Source: CAYZJD01 sp964483455 (GTDB lineage: Bacteria > Acidobacteriota > Terriglobia > Bryobacterales > Bryobacteraceae). From it: a DNA stretch of 64,000 bases. Each line of letters starts with the position of its first letter. The first letter of the stretch is position 1. The stretch lies in assembly GCA_964483455.1 (NCBI GenBank), contig CAZACK010000012.1, forward strand, positions 1-64,000, in the 5' to 3' direction. The notes beneath the pieces are model-generated. The model did not search any database, was not told where the DNA came from, and saw only the letters and a program-made list of their open reading frames with translations. This document shows positions 1 through 7,659 of this stretch, piece by piece. The translations under genes were made by a program, and so were the position numbers.

Positions 1-2
1 GC

Positions 3-143
3 GTGCGGGAATTGACGCAATCCATCGAGGATTACTTGGCCCAGCGAAACGGTGATCCGCGCCCCTACCGCTGGCGCGCCAAGGGGGAGGACATCCTTGC
101 CCGGCTCCAGCGCGCCCGCATGGTCCAGGAATCATTTATTTAG
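3..143 (+). CDS. IS630-family transposase, C-terminal fragment (cut by window edge)
   Basis: An open frame enters from the left edge and ends at a TAG at 141-143, giving 46 residues. It contains QSIEDYLAQRN, then GDPRPYRW and a KGEDILARLQRAR helix. This matches the usual tail of IS630/Tc1-type DDE transposases (a helix, an N-x-x-P-x-P-F/Y-x-W motif, then a basic helix). The catalytic core lies outside the window, so it cannot be judged whether the element is intact. The family call rests on motif recognition only. Confidence 0.6.
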   Translation: MRELTQSIEDYLAQRNGDPRPYRWRAKGEDILARLQRARMVQESFI

Positions 144-167
144 CCTTATTTGCGCTACAGTACACTA
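144..167 (+). repeat. Probable right terminus of the IS630-type element
   Basis: Just after the transposase stop the sequence runs through TTTGCGCTACAGTACAC and reaches a TA dinucleotide at 166-167. IS630/Tc1 elements insert at TA and end in short inverted repeats directly behind the transposase gene, so this is the likely end. The partner end is outside the window, so the repeat cannot be confirmed here. Confidence 0.4.
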
Positions 168-243
168 GGCCCGGTGTTGTCAACGAAGGATGGGATGGTT
201 CCCCACCCTGGGCGTACTTCGAACTCGGGCGCCGCCCCGCCCG

Positions 244-251
244 CGATATGC
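244..251. repeat. IS66 target-site duplication, left copy
   Basis: The octamer CGATATGC directly abuts the left terminal repeat of the IS66 element. It is identical to the octamer directly after the right terminal repeat at 2654-2661. IS66-family elements generate 8-bp duplications, so this fixes the insertion point. Confidence 0.93.
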
Positions 252-262
252 GTAAGCGTCCG
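252..262 (+). repeat. IS66 left terminal inverted repeat (core)
   Basis: GTAAGCGTCCG matches the right end exactly in inverted orientation over 11 bp, after which similarity becomes partial. Confidence 0.9.
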
Positions 263-264
263 AG

Positions 265-302
265 AATCACCAGGACCGGCGAGGGTGCCGGTCCTGGTGA
301 TT
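265..302 (-). terminator. Strong hairpin between tnpC and the IS66 left end
   Basis: A perfect 16-bp inverted repeat (265-280 and 287-302) surrounds the six-base loop GAGGGT; its outer bases are AATCACC and GGTGATT. It begins 11 bases downstream of the tnpC stop and lies inside the element next to the terminal repeat. No T-tract follows on the minus strand, so it could end tnpC transcription with help, protect the mRNA end, or block read-through between host and element. The structure is certain; the role is inferred. Confidence 0.6.
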
Positions 303-313
303 GCGTTTTAGGA

Positions 314-1873
314 TCAGGCCCGAGCCGCCGCCCAGTTGTGTGGTAGGAGCTCGGTGAGCCGGCTAATGGGATGATCCGCGATCCGCGAAAGGACGTCCTT
401 GAACCAGGCGAACGGTTCGACTCCGGCCCGCTGGCAGGAGGCCACGAAGCTCCGCAGCACGGCGGCTGTCTTGCCACCCCGATCGCTGCCAAAGAACACC
501 CAGTTGTTGCGACCGACAGCGACGCCGCGGATGGCGCGCTCGGTGCCGTTGTTGTCGATCTCCAGATCTCCGTCCTCACAATAGCGAGTCAGCGCTGTCC
601 AGTTCTTCAAGCTGTAGCGCACCGCCCGCCCCGCCGGGCTTTTCGGCAACACCCCCGCCGCGATCTCCACTAAGTAGTTATGCAACTTGTCCAGGATGGG
701 CCGTGATTGCTGTTGCCGCAGCCCAAGCCGCTCCTCCGCCGCCAGACCCCGCGCTTGCTTCTCCACTCCATATAACTGCGCAATCAGCAACAGCGCCGGC
801 CCCATCCGCGGCTGGTCCGACTCCAGCGCCTTGTGAAAGTATCGCCGCGCATGGGCCCAGCAGCCAACCTCGATCAGACCGCGCGCCGGGTCCTTGAAGA
901 ACGCATCATAGCCGCCATACGCGTCCGCTTGTAAGTGACCGCGATATCCCTTGAGGAATTCCTCCGGCCCGGCACGTTCCCGCGTCGCCGTGTAGTCGTA
1001 CAGGATGACCGGGTGGTCCGGGTCGCCGTAATACGGCCAGATGCGCCCTGTCCGCGCGAATGGCAGCTTTTGGTCCAGCACCTTCACCCCGGTGTCGTCG
1101 GTCCCGATCACCTTCGACTGGAACAGCACTTCCTTGGCCGAGGCATACAGCGGCTTCAGCAGATCGGCACATTGGGCCAACCACCCGCCCATGGTCTGGC
1201 GCGAGAGGTCCACCCCATGGCGCTCAAACATCTTCTCTTGCCGGTGCAGCGGCAGATGATCGGCGGTTTTGGCCACGATCACCTGCGCCAACAGGCTCGC
1301 TCCGGCCGTGCTCTTCTCAATCGGCTGCGGCGGCTTGGTCGCCGTCTTCACCGTGCAGACGCAAGCGTACTTCTTGCACACATCCTCGACGACGATCAGT
1401 TGCGCCGGGATGTATTCGTAGCGCTCGCTGGTCTCTTCCCCGATGGGCCGCAGGTCCTGCCGGCAGGCAGAGCAATGTTTTTCTTCCTCCGCCAAATCAT
1501 GCACGATACGCTCGCGCTTAAGATGCCGCGGAAGAGGCTGCCGTCCGCCCGTCCGTTTCTTCGGCTCCGACGGGCCGGCGCCAGGGCTGGCCGCATCGTC
1601 ATCGGAGTCATCCGGCTTGGCGGGCGCTTCGGCTTCCCCTTGCCGCGCCTGCCAGGCAGCCGCAAACAGCGCCAGTTGATCGGCCGAGAGCTGCTCGCTT
1701 TTGCGGTTGCGCTTGGTGTCCAGCAACTCGCGCAACAGAGCCTCGACCTTGCTTCGTTCCGTGAACTCCCGGTCCAGTTGCGCCAGCAGGTCCAGCACCA
1801 TTTGCTGTAAGACCTTTGGATCTTCCGGAAGATGTTTGGGATCGATGGCCACTTGTAAGTAATAGCATAACAC
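314..1873 (-). CDS. tnpC: IS66-family transposase TnpC
   Basis: This 519-residue protein is full length for the IS66 DDE transposase. It has an N-terminal leucine-zipper-like helix (about residues 20-60), an acidic/proline-rich linker, and a zinc-finger-like segment with CSAC near residue 135. The catalytic region begins VIGTDDTGVKV and continues through QADAYGGYDAFF and GCWAHARRYF. It ends with a DNNGTERAIRG / GRNNWVFFGSDRGG block carrying the last acidic residue. The start used is a GTG at 1873; another in-frame GTG at 1852 is possible. It lies 46 bases after tnpB in the same orientation. It catalyses transposition of the host element. Confidence 0.95.
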   Translation of the reverse strand: MLCYYLQVAIDPKHLPEDPKVLQQMVLDLLAQLDREFTERSKVEALLRELLDTKRNRKSEQLSADQLALFAAAWQARQGEAEAPAKPDDSDDDAASPGAGPSEPKKRTGGRQPLPRHLKRERIVHDLAEEEKHCSACRQDLRPIGEETSERYEYIPAQLIVVEDVCKKYACVCTVKTATKPPQPIEKSTAGASLLAQVIVAKTADHLPLHRQEKMFERHGVDLSRQTMGGWLAQCADLLKPLYASAKEVLFQSKVIGTDDTGVKVLDQKLPFARTGRIWPYYGDPDHPVILYDYTATRERAGPEEFLKGYRGHLQADAYGGYDAFFKDPARGLIEVGCWAHARRYFHKALESDQPRMGPALLLIAQLYGVEKQARGLAAEERLGLRQQQSRPILDKLHNYLVEIAAGVLPKSPAGRAVRYSLKNWTALTRYCEDGDLEIDNNGTERAIRGVAVGRNNWVFFGSDRGGKTAAVLRSFVASCQRAGVEPFAWFKDVLSRIADHPISRLTELLPHNWAAARA

Positions 1874-1919
1874 ACTTACTTACTCATGCCAAGAGAAAAA
1901 TGATTTACCGCCGGGAGTT

Positions 1920-2276
1920 TTATGTGGATCGCCGGTACCGCTTGCGCCGCTTGGCTTGCGTCAGATCGATCCCGCTCAGCAACGCCCCTAATTCCTGGGC
2001 CGTGATCTCCCGCCGGCGCTCCCCGGCGCTGTCGCCAAACGGCACCGCGTACGTGCCTTCCTCCAATCGCTTGCTCCACACCGCGAATCCGTCCCGGTCC
2101 CAATAGAGGATCTTGAGGCGGTCGCGCCGCCGGCTGGCAAACACAAACAAGTGGCCGGCAAACGCATCCAACTCCAGGTGCTCCCGCACCAGCGCATGCA
2201 GCCCGTCGAAGCTCTTGCGCATGTCACAAGGCGCCAGGCACAGGTGGACCCGCACGCTGGCCGGCAGGTGGATCAT
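1920..2276 (-). CDS. tnpB: IS66 accessory protein TnpB
   Basis: The 118-residue protein begins MIHLPASVRVHLCLAP and contains DMRKSFDGLHALV and ILYWDRDGFAVWSKRLE, the signature of IS66 Orf2/TnpB (usual size about 115 residues). It is required for transposition in studied IS66 elements, but its biochemical role is unclear. The ATG at 2276 was chosen because it overlaps the tnpA stop by 4 bp (ATGA), implying translational coupling, and because the conserved N-terminus starts there; the frame stays open upstream. Confidence 0.94.
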   Translation of the reverse strand: MIHLPASVRVHLCLAPCDMRKSFDGLHALVREHLELDAFAGHLFVFASRRRDRLKILYWDRDGFAVWSKRLEEGTYAVPFGDSAGERRREITAQELGALLSGIDLTQAKRRKRYRRST

Positions 2277-2596
2277 GCCCGCAAGGCTTCCAGCACCGTG
2301 CGCAAGGTCGTGCCGTCCACCCCTGCGCCGATGCGCAGCCGCTCGCCAGTTGCCAGCAGCAACTCCAGACTGGCCTCGGTTACGGGCCCCGGCGCCGTTC
2401 CTCTCTCCACCAACGCGAACCGTACCGGCCCCTGTTCCCGGAGCCGTTTCCGCCAACCGTAAAAGCAGGGTTCCGCCAACTCACGTTCTCGACAGAACTG
2501 CCGCACCGACAATCCGCCGCGCTCTTGCTCCGCGATCAGACCGCGCCACCGATCGCGCTTGCTGGCCGCCTTCTCCTCAACGATGGTTTCCGTCAT
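2273..2596 (-). CDS. tnpA: IS66 accessory protein TnpA (helix-turn-helix)
   Basis: The 107-residue protein has an N-terminal HTH of the transposase-8 type: RDRWRGLIAEQERGGLSVRQFC followed at once by a recognition helix ending in FYGWRKRL. The remainder is a variable tail. This is the first gene of the IS66 operon and starts 57 bp inside the right terminal repeat. It probably binds element DNA. Its end overlaps tnpB by 4 bp. Confidence 0.92.
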   Translation of the reverse strand: MTETIVEEKAASKRDRWRGLIAEQERGGLSVRQFCRERELAEPCFYGWRKRLREQGPVRFALVERGTAPGPVTEASLELLLATGERLRIGAGVDGTTLRTVLEALRA

Positions 2597-2642
2597 GAGA
2601 CCACTATGCAGTCTCGCCGGTCTATTGGGAAGAGGGGTTCAC

Positions 2643-2653
2643 CGGACGCTTAC
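2643..2653 (-). repeat. IS66 right terminal inverted repeat (core)
   Basis: Read on the minus strand this is GTAAGCGTCCG, identical to the left terminus. It is followed immediately by the duplicated target octamer. Confidence 0.9.
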
Positions 2654-2661
2654 CGATATGC
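2654..2661. repeat. IS66 target-site duplication, right copy
   Basis: CGATATGC is identical to 244-251, with no mismatch. Joining 1-251 directly to 2662 onward gives the sequence before insertion. Confidence 0.93.
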
Positions 2662-2854
2662 TGCATCTTGCGGACTCAGCAATTTGGGGGCTGGTGACCG
2701 TAAGGCACCCGCCGAGGACATGCTGAACTCATCCTCCGGCGCACCGAGGGCCGCATTGCGCTGGAGTTGGAGTTGGCTGCTGATGAGCCTTTGGGACGCG
2801 TCGAGCCGAAACGGCGGCGCGCCGTCAAGGCGGGGACAAGATTGCAGCCGCGTC
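2662..2854. other. Intergenic stretch, no gene recognised
   Basis: About 190 bases lie between the IS66 element and the end of the DUF4097 gene. Short open frames exist, including one with LILRRTEGRIALELEL, but none has a start signal or a recognisable family. It may be a remnant of DNA disrupted by the neighbouring insertion sequences. Confidence 0.4.
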
Positions 2855-3784
2855 CTACAGCTTGACCAGCCGGATCGAGCCGTTCGAGGTGGACAGGTCC
2901 AACAGCCGGCCGCCGCCGCCGATGGAGCCCTCCAGGTGGTTCTTGCCGATTTCACCGCGGGCGGTCACGTCGAAGTCGGAACTGATGGAGGAGTTCGACG
3001 TCCGGGCCTTGACCGTCGCCGCGATGGAGGCCGGCAACCGCAGCGTGATGGACGAATTGCTGGTCGAGACCTCGATGTCATTCTCGAGGCGGTCCATGGT
3101 CAGCTCGATGCTGCCGTTGGAGCTGGCCAGGCGCACCGGCCGACCAGGCTCGGTGTCCTTCAATTCGGCCCGGATGCCGCCGTTGGAGGTCTGTAGGTCA
3201 AAGGAGCCGCGGACCTGGGCGGCGCGAATCCCGCCATTCGAGGTCTTGATCACCGTGCGGCCCTCGACGTCGGACAGTTCGACGCCGCCGTTGGAGGTCG
3301 TGGCCTCGACGTCGCCCCGTACACGGAGCACGTGCAACCCGCCGTTGGATGTCCGCAGGCGCACCGGCCCTTCGATGTCCTCGACGCGGACACCGCCATT
3401 GGAACTCTCAAGCCGCTCGAGCGCGGTCTTGTGGGGGACCTTGATGGTGTACTTTGCGCCCATGTTGCCGCGGCGCTCGGACGGGCGTACCGTGCGGACG
3501 CGAATTGAGTCGCCGGTGGCCACCACGTCAATCTTCAGCGCGTTCAGGTTCTCCTGCGTGCTGGCGTACTTGGCGCCGCTAATGTCCACGGTCTCCTGGT
3601 CCCAGCCGGTCACTTCGATCGAGCCGTTAAACGTCTCGACGTAGAGGCGTCCGCCGCTCTTGAGTGCGTGGGACTGGTGGAAATCCTCCTTGTAGCGGTT
3701 CGAGTCGCCCCAATCCTCAATGTCGCAGCCGACCAGTGCCCCAGTCGCCAACGCGACCGTTAGAACGAGCCATCGCTTATGCAT
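2855..3784 (-). CDS. DUF4097-type beta-repeat lipoprotein
   Basis: This 309-residue protein has a lipoprotein signal (MHKRWLVLTVALATGALVGC, cysteine at residue 20), so it is probably anchored in the periplasm. From about residue 125 it is built of near-regular repeats, each marked by [ST]SNG[GS] followed by short alternating hydrophobic strands (SSNGGVRVED, TSNGGLHVL, TSNGGVELSD, TSNGGIRAA, SSNGSIELT, TSNGSIRLV). That is the pattern of the DUF4097 'putative adhesin' family, which is expected to fold as a right-handed beta structure. No enzyme motif is visible and its partner is unknown. It stands alone, leftward, with no close neighbour. Confidence 0.85.
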   Translation of the reverse strand: MHKRWLVLTVALATGALVGCDIEDWGDSNRYKEDFHQSHALKSGGRLYVETFNGSIEVTGWDQETVDISGAKYASTQENLNALKIDVVATGDSIRVRTVRPSERRGNMGAKYTIKVPHKTALERLESSNGGVRVEDIEGPVRLRTSNGGLHVLRVRGDVEATTSNGGVELSDVEGRTVIKTSNGGIRAAQVRGSFDLQTSNGGIRAELKDTEPGRPVRLASSNGSIELTMDRLENDIEVSTSNSSITLRLPASIAATVKARTSNSSISSDFDVTARGEIGKNHLEGSIGGGGRLLDLSTSNGSIRLVKL

Positions 3785-3861
3785 AAACGATTCACCTCGG
3801 TCAGGTGATACGCAAAGGCAACGGCGGATGTTCCGGCGAACCTTGCGCTTCGCCGGTAGCC

Positions 3862-3925
3862 CGGTTCGCCGGTTGTTCGGTTGGGCGGTTGTTTGGTTAC
3901 GCGGTTAGGCGGTTGAGGGGTTGGG
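3862..3925 (+). repeat. Octanucleotide tandem array, consensus CGGTTGNN (8 units)
   Basis: Eight consecutive 8-bp units start at 3862, 3870, 3878, 3886, 3894, 3902, 3910 and 3918. Unit starts include CGGTTC, CGGTTG, TGGTTA, CGGTTA and GGGTTG; the last two positions of each unit vary freely. The array sits between the divergent DUF4097 and pyc genes, ending 67 bases before the pyc start. A second array in the same register and strand lies at 40035-40082. Function unknown. Confidence 0.85.
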
Positions 3926-3992
3926 GGGCGGTTCCGTGATATTCTGAAGCTTTCAACCCCCCCAGGGCGTACCCCCAAACAAAGCGCAGGCC

Positions 3993-6900
3993 ATGAAGAA
4001 ACTGATGGCGTTGAACCGCGGCGAGATCGCCATCCGGATTCTCCGGGCGGCGGACGAACTCGGACTACGAACGGTCGGCATCTACTCGAAGGAAGACCGT
4101 TACAGCCTCCACCGGTTCAAGGCGGATGAGGCGTACCTCGTTGGCGAAGGGAAGGGTCCGGTCGAGGCGTACCTGGACATCGAGGCCATCGTCGGCCTCG
4201 CCAAAGAGAAGGGGGTGGAGGCGATCCACCCCGGCTACGGGTTTCTGTCGGAGAACCCGGCCCTGCCCCGAGCCTGCGAACGGGCCGGCATCACATTCAT
4301 CGGCCCGAGCGCGGATCTGCTGGAAATGCTTGGGGATAAGACTGCTGCCCGGCGTCTGGCGCAGCAGGCGGGCATTCCGGTTGTACCGGGCACCGAAAAT
4401 CCGGTGGCGGAGCCGAAGAAGGCGGAAAAGCTGGCGCGGGAGATCGGCTTTCCCCTGATCATCAAGGCAGCCTTCGGCGGGGGCGGGCGCGGGATGCGGG
4501 TGGTGAATGCGCCGGCCGAGTTCGGGCCACGGCTCGAGGAGGCGCAGCGCGAGGCGGCGGCCGCGTTCGGCAATCCGGCGGTGTTCCTGGAGCGGTACAT
4601 CCGGCGGGCGCGGCACCTGGAAGTGCAGATCCTTGGGGACCGGCACGGCAACATCCTCCACCTCTGGGAGCGCGACTGCTCGGTGCAGCGCCGCCACCAG
4701 AAGGTGGTGGAGGTGGCGCCGGCGGTCAACCTGGATCCGGCGGTGCGCCAGGCGCTGTGCGAGGCAGCGGTGCGTCTGGCCTGCCAGGCCGGCTACTACA
4801 ACGCCGGGACCGTGGAATTCCTCATGGACATGGACAGCGGGGAGTGGTTTTTCATCGAAGTGAACCCGCGGATCCAGGTGGAGCACACCGTCAGCGAGAT
4901 GGTCACTGGCATCGATATCGTGCGCTGCCAGATCCAGGTCGCGCAAGGGCTGCCGCTTCACGGCCCGGAGATGGGGCTGCCGCCGCAGGAGGAGATCCGG
5001 GCCAACGGCTTTGCGCTCCAGTGCCGGGTGACTACGGAAGATCCGGAGAACAACTTCGTTCCCGACTATGGCAAACTGCAAACCTACCGGTCGCCCGCGG
5101 GCTTCGGCATCCGGCTGGACGGCGGGTCGGCGTACGGCGGCGCGGTGATCACGCCGTACTACGATTCCCTGCTGGTAAAAGTGACCGCCTGGGGCCGCGA
5201 GTTTCCGCATGCCTGCCAGCGGATGCACCGGTGCCTGCGCGAGTTCCGCATCCGCGGCGTCAAGACGAACATTCCGTTCCTGGAGAACGTCGTCACCGAC
5301 CGCAAGTTCCAGTCCGGGGAGGTCACCACCTCGTTCCTCGACGAGAACCCGCTGCTGTTCCGATTCCAACCGCGCAAGGACCGGGCCACCAAGCTGCTGA
5401 CCTACCTCGGCGATGTGCTGGTGAACGGGAACCCCGAGGTGGCCGGAAAGCCGCGGCCACCGCATTTCCGTCCGGCGCCCGTTCCCTCGCACGAGATGAG
5501 CGCGCCGCCGCGCGGGACCAGGCAGCTTCTGGAGGAGCTGGGCGCGGCGGGGTTCGCCGAGTGGACCCGCGGGCAAAAGCGCCTGCTGGTGACGGACACT
5601 ACGTTCCGCGACGCCCACCAGTCGCTGCTGGCCACGCGGATGCGCACCTACGACATGGCGGCGATCGCCGGTTTCGTCGCCCACAAGCTGCACAACCTGT
5701 ACAGCCTGGAAATGTGGGGCGGCGCGACGTTCGACACCGCCATGCGCTTTCTTCACGAAGACCCGTGGGAACGGCTGCGCCGGCTGCGCGAGCGGATTCC
5801 GAACATCTGCTTCCAGATGCTGCTGCGCGCCTCCAACGCCGTCGGCTACACGGCCTATCCGGACAACCTCGTCGAGGAGTTCGTCAAGGAAGCGGCCGCG
5901 CAGGGCATCGACATCTTCCGCATTTTCGATTCGCTGAACTGGCTGCCCAACATGAAGGTGGCGATGGACGCGGTCCGGAAGACCGGCAAGGTCTGCGAGG
6001 CGGCCATCTGCTACACCGGCGACATCCTCGATCCGGGACGCCCGAAGTACTCGCTCGCTTATTACGTCCGCATGGCAAAGGAACTCGAGAAGATGGGCGC
6101 GCACATCCTGGGCATCAAGGACATGGCCGGCTTGTGCAAGCCTTACGCCGCCGAAAAACTGGTGAAGGCGCTGCGTGAGGAGGTGGGCATCCCGGTCCAT
6201 TTCCACACGCACGACACCAGCGGGGTGAGCGCGGCGTCGGTGCTGAAAGCGGCGGACGCCGGGGTGGACGCGGCCGACGGCGCGATCGCCTCGATGAGCG
6301 GCTCGACCAGCCAGCCGAACCTGAATTCGATCGTGGCCGCCCTGGCGCACACCCGGCGGGACACCGGCGTGGATCTCGACGCGTTGAACCTGGCAGCCGA
6401 TTACTGGGAAGCGGTGCGGACTTACTACGCTCCGTTCGACACCGGTCCCCGCGCGGGGTCAGCCGAGGTCTACCTGCACGAGATGCCGGGCGGACAGGTC
6501 ACCAACCTCAAGGAGCAGGCCGAAGCGATGGGGCTCGGTGACCGATGGAACGAAGTCACCAAGGCCTACGCCGAGGTCAACATGGCCTTTGGGGACATCG
6601 TCAAGGTGACGCCATCGAGCAAGGTCGTCGGTGACATGGCGCTGTTTCTAGTAAGTCACGGGATGACGGTCCGGGAATTCGAGCGGCTCGGGCCGGATCA
6701 CCACTTACAGATCCCGAATTCGGTGGTGGAGATGTTCAGGGGGTCGCTCGGCGAGCCGGAGGGCGGGTGGCCGAACCCGATCCAGCGGGTGATCCTCAAG
6801 GGGGCGAAGCCCCAGCGCGGGCGCCCCGGCGCGCGGATGAAATCGGTCGACATGGACGAGACCGCTGCCGCGCTCAAGGGGAAGCTCGGGCAGGAACTGC

Positions 6901-7430
6901 CGCGCGACCAGGTGCTCAGCTACCTGATGTACCCCGAGGTCTACCTCAAGTTCGCGCGCACCCGCCAGGCGCACGGGGACATGGAAGTTCTGCCGACGCC
7001 GCAGTTCTTCTACGGGATGGAGCAGGGCGAAGAGATCAGCGTCGAGATTGAGGCGGGCAAGACGCTGATCGTCAAGTTCCTGACGATCAGCGAGCCGCAC
7101 CCGGACGGGTACCGGACGGTGTTCTTCGAACTGAACGGACAGCCGCGCGAGGTGAACGTCCGCGACCGGACGCGCCAAGTCACGGCCGCGGCCAAGCCCA
7201 AGGCCGACCCGTCGGTCCCCGGCCACGTCGGCGCTCCGATTCCGGGCGTGGTGACCATTGTCGCCGTGGAGTTGAACGAGGAAGTCAACGAGGGCGACCG
7301 GCTGCTGGTGATGGAGGCGATGAAGATGCAGACCACGGTGTACGCCACAATTTCCGGCAAGATCACCCAGAAGATGGTGCACGCGGGGGATCACGTGGAG
7401 GCGAAGGAGTTGCTGCTGGTGATCACTTGA
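3993..7430 (+). CDS. pyc: Pyruvate carboxylase
   Basis: The 1145-residue protein has the full single-chain architecture. The biotin carboxylase domain (about 1-450) contains HPGYGFLSENP, the glycine-rich KAAFGGGGRGMRVV loop and EVNPRIQVEHTVSE. The carboxyltransferase TIM barrel (about 535-810) has TTFRDAHQSLLATRMRT and a metal-site HFHTHDTSG. An allosteric/tetramerisation linker follows, then a C-terminal biotinyl domain with MEAMKMQT, where the biotinylated lysine is about residue 1111. It carboxylates pyruvate to oxaloacetate with ATP and bicarbonate, refilling the TCA cycle and feeding gluconeogenesis. The ATG at 3993 has only a weak AGG upstream. It is a stand-alone cytoplasmic gene. Confidence 0.98.
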   Translation: MKKLMALNRGEIAIRILRAADELGLRTVGIYSKEDRYSLHRFKADEAYLVGEGKGPVEAYLDIEAIVGLAKEKGVEAIHPGYGFLSENPALPRACERAGITFIGPSADLLEMLGDKTAARRLAQQAGIPVVPGTENPVAEPKKAEKLAREIGFPLIIKAAFGGGGRGMRVVNAPAEFGPRLEEAQREAAAAFGNPAVFLERYIRRARHLEVQILGDRHGNILHLWERDCSVQRRHQKVVEVAPAVNLDPAVRQALCEAAVRLACQAGYYNAGTVEFLMDMDSGEWFFIEVNPRIQVEHTVSEMVTGIDIVRCQIQVAQGLPLHGPEMGLPPQEEIRANGFALQCRVTTEDPENNFVPDYGKLQTYRSPAGFGIRLDGGSAYGGAVITPYYDSLLVKVTAWGREFPHACQRMHRCLREFRIRGVKTNIPFLENVVTDRKFQSGEVTTSFLDENPLLFRFQPRKDRATKLLTYLGDVLVNGNPEVAGKPRPPHFRPAPVPSHEMSAPPRGTRQLLEELGAAGFAEWTRGQKRLLVTDTTFRDAHQSLLATRMRTYDMAAIAGFVAHKLHNLYSLEMWGGATFDTAMRFLHEDPWERLRRLRERIPNICFQMLLRASNAVGYTAYPDNLVEEFVKEAAAQGIDIFRIFDSLNWLPNMKVAMDAVRKTGKVCEAAICYTGDILDPGRPKYSLAYYVRMAKELEKMGAHILGIKDMAGLCKPYAAEKLVKALREEVGIPVHFHTHDTSGVSAASVLKAADAGVDAADGAIASMSGSTSQPNLNSIVAALAHTRRDTGVDLDALNLAADYWEAVRTYYAPFDTGPRAGSAEVYLHEMPGGQVTNLKEQAEAMGLGDRWNEVTKAYAEVNMAFGDIVKVTPSSKVVGDMALFLVSHGMTVREFERLGPDHHLQIPNSVVEMFRGSLGEPEGGWPNPIQRVILKGAKPQRGRPGARMKSVDMDETAAALKGKLGQELPRDQVLSYLMYPEVYLKFARTRQAHGDMEVLPTPQFFYGMEQGEEISVEIEAGKTLIVKFLTISEPHPDGYRTVFFELNGQPREVNVRDRTRQVTAAAKPKADPSVPGHVGAPIPGVVTIVAVELNEEVNEGDRLLVMEAMKMQTTVYATISGKITQKMVHAGDHVEAKELLLVIT

Positions 7431-7659
7431 TCGCCTCCGGCCGTCAACGCAGCGAGCCCTTGCGCCCAGTGCATCCACCGCAGTACGAAGTTGACAACCT
7501 CCGGTGTCATTCACGCCCTTTGCGCACCGGAAGTCCATCTCCAGTCGGGCAGGGCGGCCAGCTAACGGGCTGGCAGGTTCCCGGCACGTTTGAGACGGCA
7601 AGACTGCTGCGCGGGCCGGCTGCCGGCAGCGCCGCGCCGTGATGGCGAAGGTTCCATCT
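7431..7659. other. Intergenic, no clear feature
   Basis: About 230 bases between pyc and the dehydrogenase gene. No convincing terminator, promoter or small gene is visible. Possible earlier in-frame starts (GTG 7639, ATG 7642) of the next gene fall at its end. Confidence 0.4.

Larger units (their letters stand above)
252..2653 (-). mobile_element. Complete IS66-family insertion sequence
   Basis: This 2402-bp element is bounded by inverted repeats. The left end begins GTAAGCGTCCG and the right end, read on the minus strand, also begins GTAAGCGTCCG, with partial similarity further in. GTAAGCG is the characteristic IS66 terminus. It carries the canonical three genes in order tnpA (2273-2596), tnpB (1920-2276) and tnpC (314-1873), all leftward and without visible frameshifts. 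Perfect 8-bp direct repeats flank it. Intact genes plus an unmutated duplication suggest a recent, possibly still active insertion. Confidence 0.95.

Noticed and set aside
3862..3925. CRISPR-like array
   Set aside because: The period is 8 bp with no spacers between repeats and no cas genes in the window.
4065..6350. 761-codon open frame antisense to pyruvate carboxylase
   Set aside because: It lies wholly inside a certain gene on the other strand, is His/Arg/Leu rich in the manner of reverse-frame translations of GC-rich DNA, and shows no motif.
7427..7642. 71-codon open frame between pyc and the dehydrogenase gene
   Set aside because: It overlaps the pyc stop, has no ribosome site and shows no recognisable pattern or hydrophobic segment.
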